A stretch of DNA of 64,000 nucleotides from Odiellus spinosus (taxonomy: Eukaryota > Arthropoda > Arachnida > Opiliones > Phalangiidae), in contig OY987225.1 in assembly GCA_963920705.1 (NCBI GenBank), forward strand, positions 8,907,210-8,971,209, written 5' to 3'. The notes under the pieces were generated by a model. It saw nothing but the letters and a program-made list of their open reading frames with translations. It was not told the origin of the DNA and did not search any database. Below, one piece after another: positions 11,057 to 24,555 of this stretch. The number at the start of each line of letters is the position of its first letter. Positions within the stretch are counted from its first letter, which is position 1. The position numbers and the translations under genes were made by a program.

Positions 11057-12556
11057 GGAGGCTATTCTCTAACTTCATTCGGATCGAAAGCTGCTCGAAT
11101 CATTCGGAATTCGCGTTGTCTGGGCCAAAAATACAAATAAGCGTATTCTGAAGGGCACGAATGCGAATCATTCGGTTCGGGTTGATTCGAACCATTCGGC
11201 GGCCGATAGAGCCGTCCGAATCAAGTTTCCTCTCTTTTTGAGTGTTTTCCTCCTTTTTTTCAGCCCCGTTTTTCCTCGTCTCAAGGTGATTGTACGTAAA
11301 ATTTAACCGCCATGTTTCTTCAACTTCAAATCAAAATAATCAAATTTGCGGCAATAAAAATAACTACCCGTGGTCAATTAAGTAATTAGAATTGTATCTT
11401 AAACGTGTCGATTGCGTGGGGGCCCATCTATTTACGTTTATGTTAGATTTTTCGGTTGAATAGGTAAGGTTAACGAGTCAATATTTTTGGCCTTGGTTGA
11501 TAAAACCCGGCTCCGTCCCAAGGTTGGTAGTCTAGAGATATTTGCTGGCTCCGTCCGACGGTCCGAGGCTCTTGCCAATAATTTTCAATTTGACCGTCGA
11601 ATTTTGACGGAGCTTCGAGAATTTGGACCCGGGCGGCTACCAATATTTTAAGCGTAAACGTATACCAACTTGCCGGCGATTTTTTTGTTAGTCAATAATT
11701 ATACGTTTATCGCTAATTGATTGTATTTATTTAAAATTAAATCTAAACATTTTAAGTTTAACGGTAGATGATTGCTTTTATTTTAAATTAAATAACATAA
11801 AAGTTTAACGCTAGATGATTGAATTTATTTAAGATTGATATTAAATCTAATAATTAAAAGTCTAGTACGCTAGATGATCGGATTTAAATTCAATTAATAT
11901 TAAATCTTATGATTTGGAGCACTACTTTGAATTACTGTTTTTATTACGTATCAAATTTCTTTCATGAAAGGATTCTTCTAGATAAATACCAACGATTGGT
12001 AATTTTATTGCCATCTAAATTTAAATTAAAATGGTTATTTAAACCAATGGTATTATGAAAACCATATAAACTACATTAGTCTGAAATTACCATTTTACTT
12101 AAACGTTTATTGAATGAAGAAACCGTATTCCTATACTAACCCTTAATTTCAAATAAGTTTACACTCTCAGTTTCATTAAATTTAAATAATAAAAATAACT
12201 AAGAGGCATATTCATAATTTGATCAATATAATAATGCTAAATTTCCCAAGAAATCAAACACATTTGATCGAGTTGAATAATGTCCCAAAAATATTATTTT
12301 AAAAATCTAAATATGTTTAAATATTCCCGCCCGAATTCTGACCAATAAGAGAGAAATAATACCTCGCGATCTCCTACTTTCTCCACATAAAAATGACGTA
12401 CACTATGATTCGGATTCGGGCTCGAAGGGATCCGAATCAGCATTCGAATAAGGGTTAGAGAATAGGCTTTTTTGTACCCAACCCGAATGAAGGCGATGCG
12501 AATGATTCGAACTCTCCGAATTCGAATGCTTCGGATTTTTTTAGAGAATTGCCTCC
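11057..12556. mobile_element. 1500-bp non-autonomous TIR element
   Basis: The left end GGAGGCTATTCTCTAA and right end TTAGAGAATTGCCTCC are inverted copies (one mismatch in 16). The flanking CTG at 11054-11056 and 12557-12559 is a 3-bp target duplication. Excluding the element and one CTG restores frame continuity of the host ORF, which confirms the boundaries. The subterminal 150-200 bp on both sides carry many CGAATCATTCGG-like words in both orientations; the centre (11650-12300) is AT-rich with no gene. Three-base duplications and subterminal repeats would suit a CACTA-type or related superfamily, but the termini are not CACTA, so the superfamily is open. Confidence 0.85.
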
Positions 12557-12858
12557 CTGAACTACCGAGAACGAAAAGGGATGCCTCCTCTAGCTCTTCA
12601 GATAAACCAGACCAAAAGCGAAGGAAGCAAAAATCCTCGAGTTCCTCGGTATACGATGTATCTCTCATAGAGAAAGGACGAGAGATCCTAAAACGAAATG
12701 CAGGACGACTTTCTAAATATAAAAGGAAAGGTTCACCAAAGTCGGACTCAACAAACGTTCCAAAAAGGAAAACACGCAGAGAAGAGGAATCAGAAGGGGA
12801 AGATCAAAGAGATGAGGAAGAAGAAATTCAGGAACGCCCGCCACCCAATTATGACGCG

Positions 12859-15800
12859 AGTAGTTTAAGACTGTACAACAAGACTAAAATAAACAAATGA
12901 CGTCATCAAGTAAACAAATTTGCATAAGCCACGCCCCCAAAATAAACAAATTTGCATAATTAGCCCCGCCCCCAAAATCAACAAACAGCTTATCCGTCAA
13001 CAAATGACGTCATATGTCAACAAATTTGCCTAATTAACCCCGCCCCCAAAGGCTACAAATTTGCATCATACACGCTCCCTAAGGCTACAAATTGGCCTAA
13101 TTAGCCCCGCCCCTAAGGTAAACAAATTTGCATAATAGCCCCGCCCCCAAAATAAACAAGGAAGGGGACATCTTTCCACCCCCTCCATCAACGTATTAGC
13201 CTAATGGGCCCCACCCGGAAAGTCCACAAATTACCCTACATAACCCGCCCCATAATCAATATTAAAGGGACAGTGACACCAAAAACGTTTTTTTCGTTCG
13301 TCTTCATTGGTAGAAATAAAGGGTTTCGAATGCCTATCAGGCGAGTCAGCCAAGGTCAAATGATACGAATGTGGTTCTTTTGTTACCCACGTACAAATGA
13401 CCACTGAATCGCCCTCTGGTAGGGGCCTTCTGTACTCGTGACCTCCCTGGTTAGACCTATTTTAAACATGTTTTACCCAATTTTGACTGATTTTTCAAGG
13501 TTTTTCATTGGTGTATACAACTTGTGACGTCATAAGATCAATTGGTGTGTATTGTGACCTGTTGAAAAAGCAATGTTATTCACCCTTAAGACTGGACACG
13601 ATTATTTTTAATTGTTAACTCTATAATACAATGATGATATATCTGAAGTAGTGTCACTCCATGTCGTATCGGTCTTGTTATATTTCCTCTACAATCCAAG
13701 GTTGTAAGTCCAACGTGGGAAGGAAGATAGAGATCTTCGGTTTGTACAGAAGCTTCCATTTGTGAGGATATATCTCTGAGATTATCCTAGGCTGCAATCC
13801 AACGTGGCAAAGGTGTTAAAAACATTCTTCTCATACAGAACCTTTCAATTGAAAGGTTTTGAACTTTTGGATATATTTAAAGAGAGAATGCAGCACCGAA
13901 AGGTATCCCAATTTTGAAACTATATTTAAAGGGTTCGGGGCCTGATTATATTATGGGAAACAAAGTAAAATAATGTTATGAGGGAGGATGAGGGTTGTTA
14001 ATTAGAGTTAAACTGCAATACCTTACCTTTGTAATGAACTTTAAACGGGATTGGTAGTCGTAAAGTTCCATCAAGTTGTTGTTTTGTCTTATGGACTTGA
14101 CCATCTTGTTAAACTCTTTTTGATGAAGATGATGCAGTTAATTATTATGGTAAGAGTTATGAATTCTTGATCTTTGAAAGGTATCATAATCCAATGAGCT
14201 TATATTCTTCGACCTGGATTATCCATTGTGTGAAAAAATGTAAGGTTTCGTTATAAATGTCATTTAAAACAATTTCAGTCCTTACTAGAATAGATTTTTT
14301 TAATTATTTTATCCAAACTCAAATCCCGTTTTTCAAATCTAAGTGATTTTATACAGTACAGTTTTAACAATAGTTTAATTTTCCCAAAGCCTTGTAGAAA
14401 AATTAAAATATATTTTGGGTACGGTGTAGAAAAGCATCACAATTTAATTAAATGATTCGATTGTATAAAATTGATTGGAAAAATGACATTGTATATTTAT
14501 GGAAAAGGGTTAAGGTGTAATAATATCTCGTTACATCTTTGATTGTTCGGGAGTAACATAAGATTAAAGTTAAATTGTTTCCTTCTATTTCCCTTAAATT
14601 ACATCTGTATTTTTCCATACAATTTTAATATAAGTTTTAATGATTTTGGCTCAATAGAATTAGTGAACTTTGTAGTAAAATAATAGAAAATCAAAACATC
14701 CGCTAAAAGTAGCTATTCTTTCGCGAGAGATATAACACTAAAGTAAAAACATTTTTGTCTAGCTTAAACCACTCACGATTTTCAGGTGGAACAGTTACTT
14801 TAGATAATCAAAACTACATGACCCGTACTCGAGTAAATCACTGAAACTGACTACTTACTATAATTTTGTAAAAAGGGGTTTCCAATTTAACATATTACTG
14901 ATATTTGGTTAATTTGGACGGGACTATAAAGTATAAAAAATTATGGTTTTCGAGTGGAAACTACCTCTTCAATCTAAATACCATAACGAAGTATATAGAA
15001 ACCTCGCGGCGCTTTCAAGGTCTTTCTACGTGTTTAATCTCTTAATTTTCTACATCTAAGGTAATCGTGCGAGTATAGAAATACTTTTAAAATATTTAAA
15101 TGGTCACTGTAGCTTTTTCATAATAGAACGAAAATTATTAGCGGAATGCATTTTATAAAATTATAAAGTAAACAAAAAAGCTAGAATATTGTAACTTACT
15201 TCAAAGATCCACACAGGCTATATATTGTAAAATTAAACTATGATGTATTACACGCTACAATCTTTTTGATTCTACGAAGTTAAGGCTTCTTTTCCAGGAC
15301 GTGTCAATTATCCCCCTGAGGTTTATAAAGAAATATCTAATACTTTTCAAAACTAAAATTATTTGTTAGTAGTTATCATTCATTTACAAGCAAGAAACCC
15401 CGTTTCTAGGTGAAGATGTTTGAGAGCTTTTGTTAAATATAATTGTATTCACGCGGGACTTAATACACCTAACCACTTGACCAGTCAGCTCTGATTTACT
15501 AGTAACGACATTTTCAGACTTATAAGAGATGATTAAAATCTAGCGGTGTCTGGAAATATAATTAGGCTATACTATAAAAACAACTTGATAACATGTTAAC
15601 CGTTACCAGGCTATGCTTCTACAGTTACCTAGCATTACTTTGTGAAATAAATATCATCATAATCATAATGAACAAATATCGGTTCAAGTAAAATCTAAAC
15701 CTACTACTTCCCGAAAAAGAGATCAAGCTAAAACTGATTTGAAGCTATATATGGCGTCTCGTTCCGAAAAAAAAATTTACTTGATTTTAAAACTGGTTCT

Positions 15801-18800
15801 TAATAATCGCATTCCAAGAGAACAGTTTCAATCTGGTATTTGATCAATTTTAACTACAAAACCCGTTGAAACAGTACTGTTGCACAATATATCGAAAGAA
15901 TTTATGGTATGTGTTTAAAATACACGTAAAATATAATAAAAGCGAATGGATGCATGAATCAAATATGTAAGCGAAATACCGAAGAAAGGGAAATTTAAAG
16001 CTCTAGGCGTTGGCTTGAAACTTGGCCATGGAAATACCAATGCGTTTAAAAGTGTTAGTGACTTAATTTTTAAAACAAGCTAATTCAAAACAGTCTTTAA
16101 ACAAAATCTTCAGTTAAAAATAAAAATTTATTATTATTATTCCAACTTTATTATTTGCTACCGCAGAGAGAATAATTTCCAAGGTGTACGTTTTATATAG
16201 AGGTCAAGGATCGCGTTGAGTAGGATTTTAAAATTCAATAATGTAAAACAAAAGTTCAAATATTTTACCCGTGAAAAATTTCATATCGGCTTGAGCACTG
16301 CCTAGAATTAAAGACCAATTCTCAGTGATTGACAAAGCTTAGAGAAAAATGTCATAAGAAAAGAATGGTCAGTTAAAAGTGTTAAATTTACAAAACTATA
16401 CTTAAAGTTTTTCTACTTTCCAACTCGGAGATCGAGACTGTCACATCGCAAAACTAGTAACTAGCGTAAAACTCCCATTCTAAAAAATGGTTGTAGCCCT
16501 AAGATATAAAATTAAGATATAAAATTCCAAAAGAGTTGCATTCTCTTTAGAAATGTCTCAAATTATAAGGAATGTATGAATAATAAATATGTTTGGGATA
16601 TATATATCTCTAGGTGTTGGCTGGAGCCACGGCCATGAAATAACTACGTAAAAGAGCTGGTGAGTGAGTGTTTTCTTAAACAAGACAATTTGCGCATTCT
16701 TTAAGAAAAAATTCAGTTTATTCAATAAAAATTCATAAAAAACTACATTAATTAATAGTTGATGACAGAGAAGTTCCGATGTGTACGATAGAATTTAGAG
16801 CTCAAAGAGCGCGTTGAATCTAGATTTCTTTTATATAAGAACGCCTGACACGATTTCAAACGCATGCAATATATGAATTACAGAAAAGAGATCGAGAAAT
16901 TTACCATATATTTGTAAATACCTTCTTGGATCCACTTTACACTAAAAGCCAAACGTTCACTAAATAGTGTGTATAAAATATTAAAGCCCTAAAAAAGATG
17001 AGGTTGCTTGTTCGGGATACTTCGGGCAAACTTTATCCCGTCAAAACACTTTCAAAAATTAATTTTTTATTTAAAAAGCGAGGCACACATTCCGTATATA
17101 TCTACGTTCTTACAATGTTGATTTAATATTAACTATCGCTTTGAAGTCTTTAAACTATAATAGAGAAGGAATTATATCGATAGTTTCTGTATGTATGTGT
17201 TTCAAGACGAAATTGTCTAAAAAGTAAGACGGCTTTCGACCAGAACTTCAACGGCATTAGTATTGTTTCATAGGTTTATGTACAAAGAAACAACATTTTG
17301 GTGAAACTTAGACTGTTTCTTTAGACAAATTTTATTAATCCGTAGCAGTGTCTTAAATTAATTTAATTATATTCTTACATGTGTTGTTATTCTTCACACA
17401 TAAAAATAAAAACGTTCGCTGCCAACTTATAAACGGAGCCTTTATCAAAAATTGGCGTGATATACCTGGATTGGGAAATCACCGAAACTGGTTTTTTGAG
17501 TCTTACTGGGAGAACAGGGAAGGACAAAGAAAGTGTTCAAAACTAATTAGTATTATGATAGGCTTGTAATTTTATCTCAAGACAAAACAATAAGTTTATC
17601 CTTGGTCCTTCTAAAAAAAGAGCGAGGGTGGGTCGACATTTATATTGACCAGTTTGAGAATGACCTCCGCAGAAATTCTCCAACGAAACCACGCTATTAC
17701 ACTCGCAAGCTCCGAGATTCCAAAATTGAATAGAAACTATTGCAAATAATTTAATGAAAACGAGACTTTTGTCTCCAAACGTTTGTATCCTGTAGGGTCG
17801 AGTCCGTACGTTTCTGGCGCACACCTATCACAGTTTTAGCCAACTACATTAGGTTTACAAGTACATTGTCCTCCTAGATTAGCTCAAGAGGTACTGACTT
17901 ATCCCGGTGGTTCGAAATTACATTCTGTTATGAATTGAATGAAGCCTTAGTATTTCCTTAATTTCATTTAATCAAGCATTTGAGATTTTTACCATGCGCT
18001 TGTCCGTAAGCGTAAAATCCAATACTGTACAAGTATTTCTTGCAAACATCGGGAAGTATTGATCTAATTACGCCGGAAAAGGCTTGCCCGTAACGGACCT
18101 TTCGTATTCTTGTCTTCTATGCATGTTCATCGGAGTGCCTTGGAAGAATGGAATACTGTCTGTTCTCGGGATCAGCGCGATCTATTACAAGAAGATATTT
18201 TTGAAACTGTGTCACTTTGGACACTATAAAACGACTCATTTCTTACGGAACCGTTCAAAATGGAAGCTGATGGTGTATCGATTTGCGAATTGTATTGTTT
18301 GAGCTCTTAGTTTACTAAAGTTAAGCAGAACCTAGAAAATATTCTTGAATCTAATCCGTATCATATCTGGCACATACAACGCCTTTCTTTGAAACACTCA
18401 AATCCGAGAATATTTTAGCCTGATATTCATACAAAATCGATTTATAACACTATTTATAATCCTTTCAGCTTAAGTAAATTGGCAAAGTACTTTACTCGTA
18501 AAAAGTACATATTAGAAGTTCCCCTTACAAGATCTTCATTAAAACTAAACTCTATTCTCTGTAAATATACAAAAATTTAATGATATAAATCCTCCCACGA
18601 ATTTAAGCCTTGGCATGAATAAACTTTGTTTTTTCTATTTCATCTTAGAAAAAATTTAACTAATCTTATCAAATTAACGATAAATTATGGGATATCAATC
18701 CAATTTTCATTAATCTTCACATAACTCTTGTACGGCCTTAAAGTAGTTTTACGACTTGGCCTTTCTAATCTAATGTTGTGTAAAAATTGGAAACCAATAA

Positions 18801-19086
18801 AATATTATTATTATTATTATAAACTATCATTGGAACCTGAAACCACCACATATTTGAGCCAATATCAATGTCCGAGTTAATGATATACCGATTATCTGAA
18901 GACCAATTTGGAGCAAGAGTTAAAGTTGCCCAAAATATATTTTAAGTGAATAGTTGATTTCATTTCTCAACGTCTCGATTGGGTAGTATGTGACTGCAAA
19001 GTACGATAAGGCTTGGTACATCGCATAAATACTAGAGACATTTAAAGAAGAAAACGACTTTTTAATGAAGTTTACGAAAGAGACTG
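12859..19086 (+). repeat. Left arm of the giant inverted repeat
   Basis: The arm is the reverse complement of 20268-24580 over its length, apart from segments present only here: roughly 13667-15505 (about 1.84 kb) and 17031-17195 (about 165 bp). These explain why this arm is longer. Open frames at 17381-17569, 17543-17824 (minus) and 18084-18302 are mirrored in the other arm because of the repeat, not because of proven coding selection. Confidence 0.85.
12889..13262 (+). repeat. Left subterminal array with CRE, octamer and GC-box words
   Basis: Seven to eight degenerate units of about 45-50 bp are built from CAAATTTGCATAA, then TAGCCCCGCCCCCAAAA. The words are recognisable transcription-factor sites: TGACGTCA (CRE) at 12898-12905 and 13005-13012, ATTTGCAT (octamer) in several units, and CCCCGCCCC (GC box) in most units. 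Whether they are bound is unknown; the sequence shows only the words and their regular order. Confidence 0.75.
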
Positions 19087-20267
19087 GGCATAATAATCGG
19101 TCGGGCAGCCTCTCGGTGAGGACATATCTCATGTGCCTCTTAACTTCATTCTATGCATAGTTTTAGATCACACATTCACTGTTTCTAGGAATAAAACCTT
19201 TAAACTTAAAGAAACAGATTTTGAAATTATGCATTCATTACTGCTGAAAGATGAATAAAGGACCATAATATATTTTTATAAGATATTTTCTGTTCCTTAA
19301 TGTAGATAGTTTATAATATTCTAATAATCAGTATTTGGACCAGCAAATGTAGAACACTTACTTACCCCAAAATATTTTTTGGTCAATATAATTACAGTTC
19401 CTGGGATTCGTAGTGATATTAATATAGGTATATGATTTTAGCACTTCGCAGGGTTCCACATGTAGCCGACCAAAAACATGTTTTCGTTTTTCGCATTATT
19501 CAACTGAATCCGCAAATTTTGAGAATAATTTGGGCATTATCACTCGATTCTCCACATTCCTTTCCGTAAGAGACCTAGTTTTCATATAGCTATAATGATT
19601 AGCTTAAAAGTCATTCAAAATGTTGTTTTTCCTAGTCGAAAATAGACTCAAAATCTCCTCCATTTTAACTCATAGTTTCCCTTTACATAGCCCATATTCA
19701 CTCAAACTTCGAAGAAAAGAAATTAAAATCTTGGTTCGCGTAGTCTATTTTACGTAAAATATTAACATTCTAAAACCCGAATATCTTAACAAACATTGAT
19801 TATTAATGAAAGTTACTTTTGAGGAAATACTTGTCCAGATGATAAGGTTTTCAAGCACCCAAATTTCCGTAAAACGAAACCAATCAGCACCAGTAAAAAT
19901 GAATTAAATATTATACTATTGAAATTTATAAAAATTTAATTAGATTTAATACAATAGTCATATTAAATTTACACTTTTTTAACATTGATATCTCCCAAGG
20001 ACCATAGCTTTACTTTTTGAAGAGTGAGCTATACGCTTCAAAGATTACTTAAAACATCTTTACCTGATACAGTATTTTCATACCTTATTCTTTCGAATAA
20101 CTAGCCGGGAATTTGAGCTCTTTTCTTATGCCTGATTAGTTTCATCGTGAAGGCATTTTTACAAACACCCAAAAATCTTTTAATAATAAGAATAATCAAT
20201 CTTATTAAGTTCCCTTTGGATATATTCGATGCGTTATAAATACTTTCGCTTTTAACATTTTTTCTCT
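19087..20267. other. Central loop of the giant inverted repeat
   Basis: This AT-rich stretch lies between the innermost matching arm sequences (TTTCGTAAACTTCATTAAAAA on the right, its complement on the left). No gene, repeat array or RNA gene is seen in it. Confidence 0.6.
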
Positions 20268-20518
20268 CTCTTTCGTAAACTTCATTAAAAAGTCGTTTTC
20301 TTCTTTAAATGTCTCTAGTATTAATGCGATGTACCAAGCTTTATCGTACTTTGCAGTCACATACTACCCAATCGAGACGTTGAGAAATGAAATCAACTAT
20401 TCACTTAAAATATATTTTGGGCAACTTTAACTCTTGCTCCAAATTGGTCTTCAGATAATCGGTATATCATTAACTCGGACATTGATATTGGCTCAAATAT
20501 GTGGTGGTTTCAGGTTCC

Positions 20519-20550
<32 letters not shown>

Positions 20551-21561
20551 TAATAATAATAATATTTTATTGGTTTCCAATTTTTACACAACATTAGATT
20601 AGAAAGGCCAAGTCGTAAAACGACTTTAAGGCCGTACAAGAGTTATGTGAAGATTAATGAAAATTGGATTGATATCCCATAATTTATCGTTAATTGGATA
20701 AGATTAGTTATATTTTTTCTAAGATGAAATAGCAAAAACAATGTTTATTCATGCCAAGGCTTAAATTCGTGGGAGGATTTATATCATTAAATTTTTGTAT
20801 ATTTACAGAGAATAGAGTTTAGTTTTAATGAAGATCTTGTAAGGGGAACTTCTAATATGTACTTTTTACGAGTAAAGTACTTTGCCAATTTACTTAAGCT
20901 GAAAGGATTATAAATAGTGTTATTAATCGATTTTGTATGAATATCAGGCTAAAATATTCTCGGATTTGGTATATATCTAAAATTTTGAGTGTTTCAAAGA
21001 TAGGCGTTGTATGTGCCAGATATGATACAGATTAGATTCAAGAATATTTTCTAGGTTCTGCTTAACTTTAGTAAACTAAGAGCTCAAACAATACAATTCG
21101 CAAATCGATACACCATCAGCTTCCATTTTGAACGGTTCCGTAAGAAATGAGTCGTTTTATAGTGTCCAAAGTGACACAGTTTCAAAAATATCTTCTTGTA
21201 ATAGATCGCGCTGATACCGAGAACAGACAGTATTCCATTCTTCCAAGGCACTCCGATGAACATGCATAGAAGACAAGAATACGAAAGGTCCGTTACGGTC
21301 AAGCCTTTTACGGCGTAATTAGATCAATACTTCCCGATGTTTGCAAGAAATACTTGTACAGTATTGGATTTTACGCTTACGGACAAGCGCATGGTAAAAA
21401 TCTCAAATGCTTGAATAAATGAAATTAAGGAAATACTAAGGCTTCATTCAATTCATAACAGAATGTAATTTCGAACCACCGGGATAAGTCAGTACCTCTT
21501 GAGCTAATCTAGGAGGACAATGTACTTGTAAACCTAATGTAGTTGTCTAAAACTGTGATAG

Positions 21562-21843
21562 GTGTGCGCCAGGAACGTACGGACTCGACCCTACAGGATA
21601 CAAACGTTTGGAGACAAAAGTCTCGTTTTCATTAAATTATTTGCAATAGTTTCTATTCAATTTTTTAATCTCGGAGCTTGCGAGTGTAATAGCGTGGTTT
21701 CGTTGGAGAATTTCTGCGGAGGTCATTCTCAAACTGGCCAATGTAAATGTCGACCCACCCTCGCTCTTTTTTTAGACGGACCAAGGATATACTTCTTGTT
21801 TTGTCTTGAGATAAAATTACAAGCCTATCATAAAACTAATTAG
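21562..21843 (+). pseudogene. Laminin-EGF-like half motif inside the giant repeat arm
   Basis: The frame carries the spacing C-x-C-x9-C-x8-C-x-C with TGQCKCRP, the pattern of the first half of a laminin-type EGF module. The second half (the cysteines after the GxxC turn) is absent; the frame runs on into unrelated residues. The mirrored copy in the left arm (17543-17824, minus strand) has tyrosine in place of the fourth cysteine. It could be a captured host exon fragment or chance. No splice acceptor was convincingly placed. Confidence 0.25.
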
Positions 21844-24212
21844 TTTTGAACACTTTCTTTGTCCTTCCCTGTTCTCCCAGTAAGACTCAAAAAACCAGTT
21901 TCGGTGATTTCCCAATCCAGGTATATCACGGCAATTTTTGATAAAGGCTCCGTTTATAAGTTGGCAGCGAACGTTTTTATTTTTATGTGTGAAGAATAAC
22001 AACACATGTAAGAATATAATTAAATTAATTTAAGACTTTGCTACGGATTAATAAAATTTGTCTAAAGAAACAGTCTAAGTTTCATCAAAATGTGGTTTCT
22101 TTGTACATAAACCTATGAAACAATACTAATGCCGTTGAAGTTCTGGTCGAAAGCCGTCTTACTTTTTAGACAATTTCGTCTTGAAACACAGTTTGCCCGA
22201 AGTATCCCGAACAAGCAACCACATCTTTTCTAGGGCTTTAATATTTTATACACACTATTTAGTGAACGTTTGGCTTTTAGTGTAAAGTGGATCCAAGAAG
22301 GTATTTACAAATATATGGTAAATTTCTCGATCTCTTTTCTGTAATTCATATATTGCATGCGTTTGAAATCGTGTCAGGCGTTCTTATATAAAAGAAATCT
22401 AGATTCAACGCGCTCTTTGAGCTCTAAATTCTATCGTACACATCGGAACTTCTCTGTCATCAACTATTAATTAATGTAGTTTTTCATGAATTTTTATTGA
22501 ATAAACTGAATTTTTTCTTAAAGAATGCGCAAATTGTCTTGTTTAAGAAAACACTCACTCACCAGCTCTTTTAATTACGTAGTTATTTCATGGCCGTGGC
22601 TCCAGCCAACACCTAGAGATATATATTTCCCAAACATATTTATTATTCATACATTCCTTATAATTTGAGACATTTCTAAAGAGAATGCAACTCTTTTGGA
22701 ATTTTATATCTTAATTTTATATCTTAGGGCTACAACCATTTTTTAGAATGGGAGTTTTACGCTAGTTACTAGTTTTGCGATGTGACAGTCTCGATCTCCG
22801 AGTTGGAAAGTAGAAAACCTTTAAGTATAGTTTTGTAAATTTAACACTTTTAACTGACCATTCTTTTCTTATGACATTTTTCTCTAAGCTTTGTCAATCA
22901 CTGAGAATTGGTCTTTAATTCTAGGCAGTGCTCAAGCCGATATGAAATTTTTCACAATATAAGAAGGTTATTTTCATAACATAGCTTTATTTTAGTTTCT
23001 TTTAATTTCACGGGTAAAATATTTGAACTTTTGTTTTACATTATTGAATTTTAAAATCCTACTCAACGCGATCCTTGACCTATATATAAAACGTACACCT
23101 TGGAAATTATTCTCTCTGCGGTACCAAATAATAAAGTTGGAATAATAATAATAAATTTTTATTTTTAACTGAAGATTTTGTTTAAAGACTGTTTTGAATT
23201 AGCTTGTTTTAAAAATTAAGTCACTAACACTTTTAAACGCATTGGTATTTTCATGGCCAAGTTTCAAGCCAACGCCTAGAGCTTTAAATTTCCCTTCGGT
23301 ATTTCGCTTACATATTTGATTCACGCATCCATTCGCTTTTATTATATTTTACGTGTATTTTAAACACATACCATAAATTATTTCGATATATTGTGCAACA
23401 GTACTGTTTCAACGGGTTTTGTAGTTAAAATTGATCAAATACCAGATTGAAACTGTTCTCTTGGAATGCGATTATTAAGAACCAGTTTTAAAATCAAGTA
23501 AATTTTTTTCCGGAACGAGACGCCATATATAGCTTCAAATCAGTTTTAGCTTGATCTCTTTTTCGGAAAGTAGTAGCCTTTAGCAGGTTTAGATTTTACT
23601 TGAACCGATATTTGTTCATTATGATTATGATGATATTTATTTCACAAAGTAATGCTAGGTAACTGTAGAAGCATAGCCTGGAAGTGTGAGAAAGTGTTTC
23701 AAATTGCACGGTTAACATGTTATCAAGTTGTTTTTATTATATTTCCAGACACCGCTAGATTTTAATCATCTCTTATAAGTCTGAAAGTGTAGTTACTAGA
23801 CATGGAGTGACACTACTTCAGATATATCATCATTGTATTATAGAGTTAACAATTAAAAATAATCGTCTCCAGTCTTAAGGGTGAATAACATTGCTTTTTC
23901 AACAGGTCACAATACACACCAATTGATCTTATGACGTCACAAAATGCATACACCAATGAAAAACCTTGAAAAATCAATCAAAATTGGGTAAAACATGTTT
24001 AAAATAGGTCTAACCAGGGAGGTCACGAGTACAGAAGGCCCCTACCAGAGGGCGATTCAGTGGTCATTTGTACGTGGGGAACAAAAGAACCACATTCGTA
24101 TCATTTGACCTTGGCTGACTCGCCTGATAGCCATTCGAAACCCTTTATTTCTACCAATGAAGACGAACGAAAAAAACGTTTTTGGTGTCACTGTCCCTTT
24201 AATATTGATTAT

Positions 24213-24555
24213 GGGACTTTCCGGGTGGGGCCAATTAGGCTAATACGTTGATGGAGGGGGTGGAAAGATGTCCCCTTCCTTGTTTATTTTGGGGGCGGGG
24301 CTATTATGAAAATTTGTTTACCTTAGGGGCGGGGCTAATTAGGCCAATTTGTAGCCTTTGGGAGCGTGTATGATGCAAATTTGTAGCCTTTGGGGGCAGG
24401 GTTAATTAGGCAAATTTGTTGACATATGACCTCATTTGTTGACGGATGCGCTGTTTGTTGATTTTGGGGGCGGGGCTAATTATGCAAATTTGTTTATTTT
24501 GGGGGCATGGCTTATGCAAATTTGTTTACTTGATGACGTCATTTGTTTATTTTAG
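24213..24555 (-). repeat. Right subterminal array with CRE, octamer, GC-box and NF-kB-like words
   Basis: This is the mirror image of the left subterminal array. It contains TGACGTCA at 24534-24541, several ATGCAAAT octamers and GGGGGCGGGGC boxes. At its inner edge is a consensus NF-kB/Dorsal-type word GGGACTTTCC at 24213-24222 (the left arm has the one-base variant). Units are partly decayed here (for example GGGGGCATGG). Confidence 0.75.

Noticed and set aside
17381-18302. Short frames conserved in both arms of the giant element (62 and 72 codons)
   Set aside because: Conservation follows from arm identity; no family features or coding-type substitutions could be shown.
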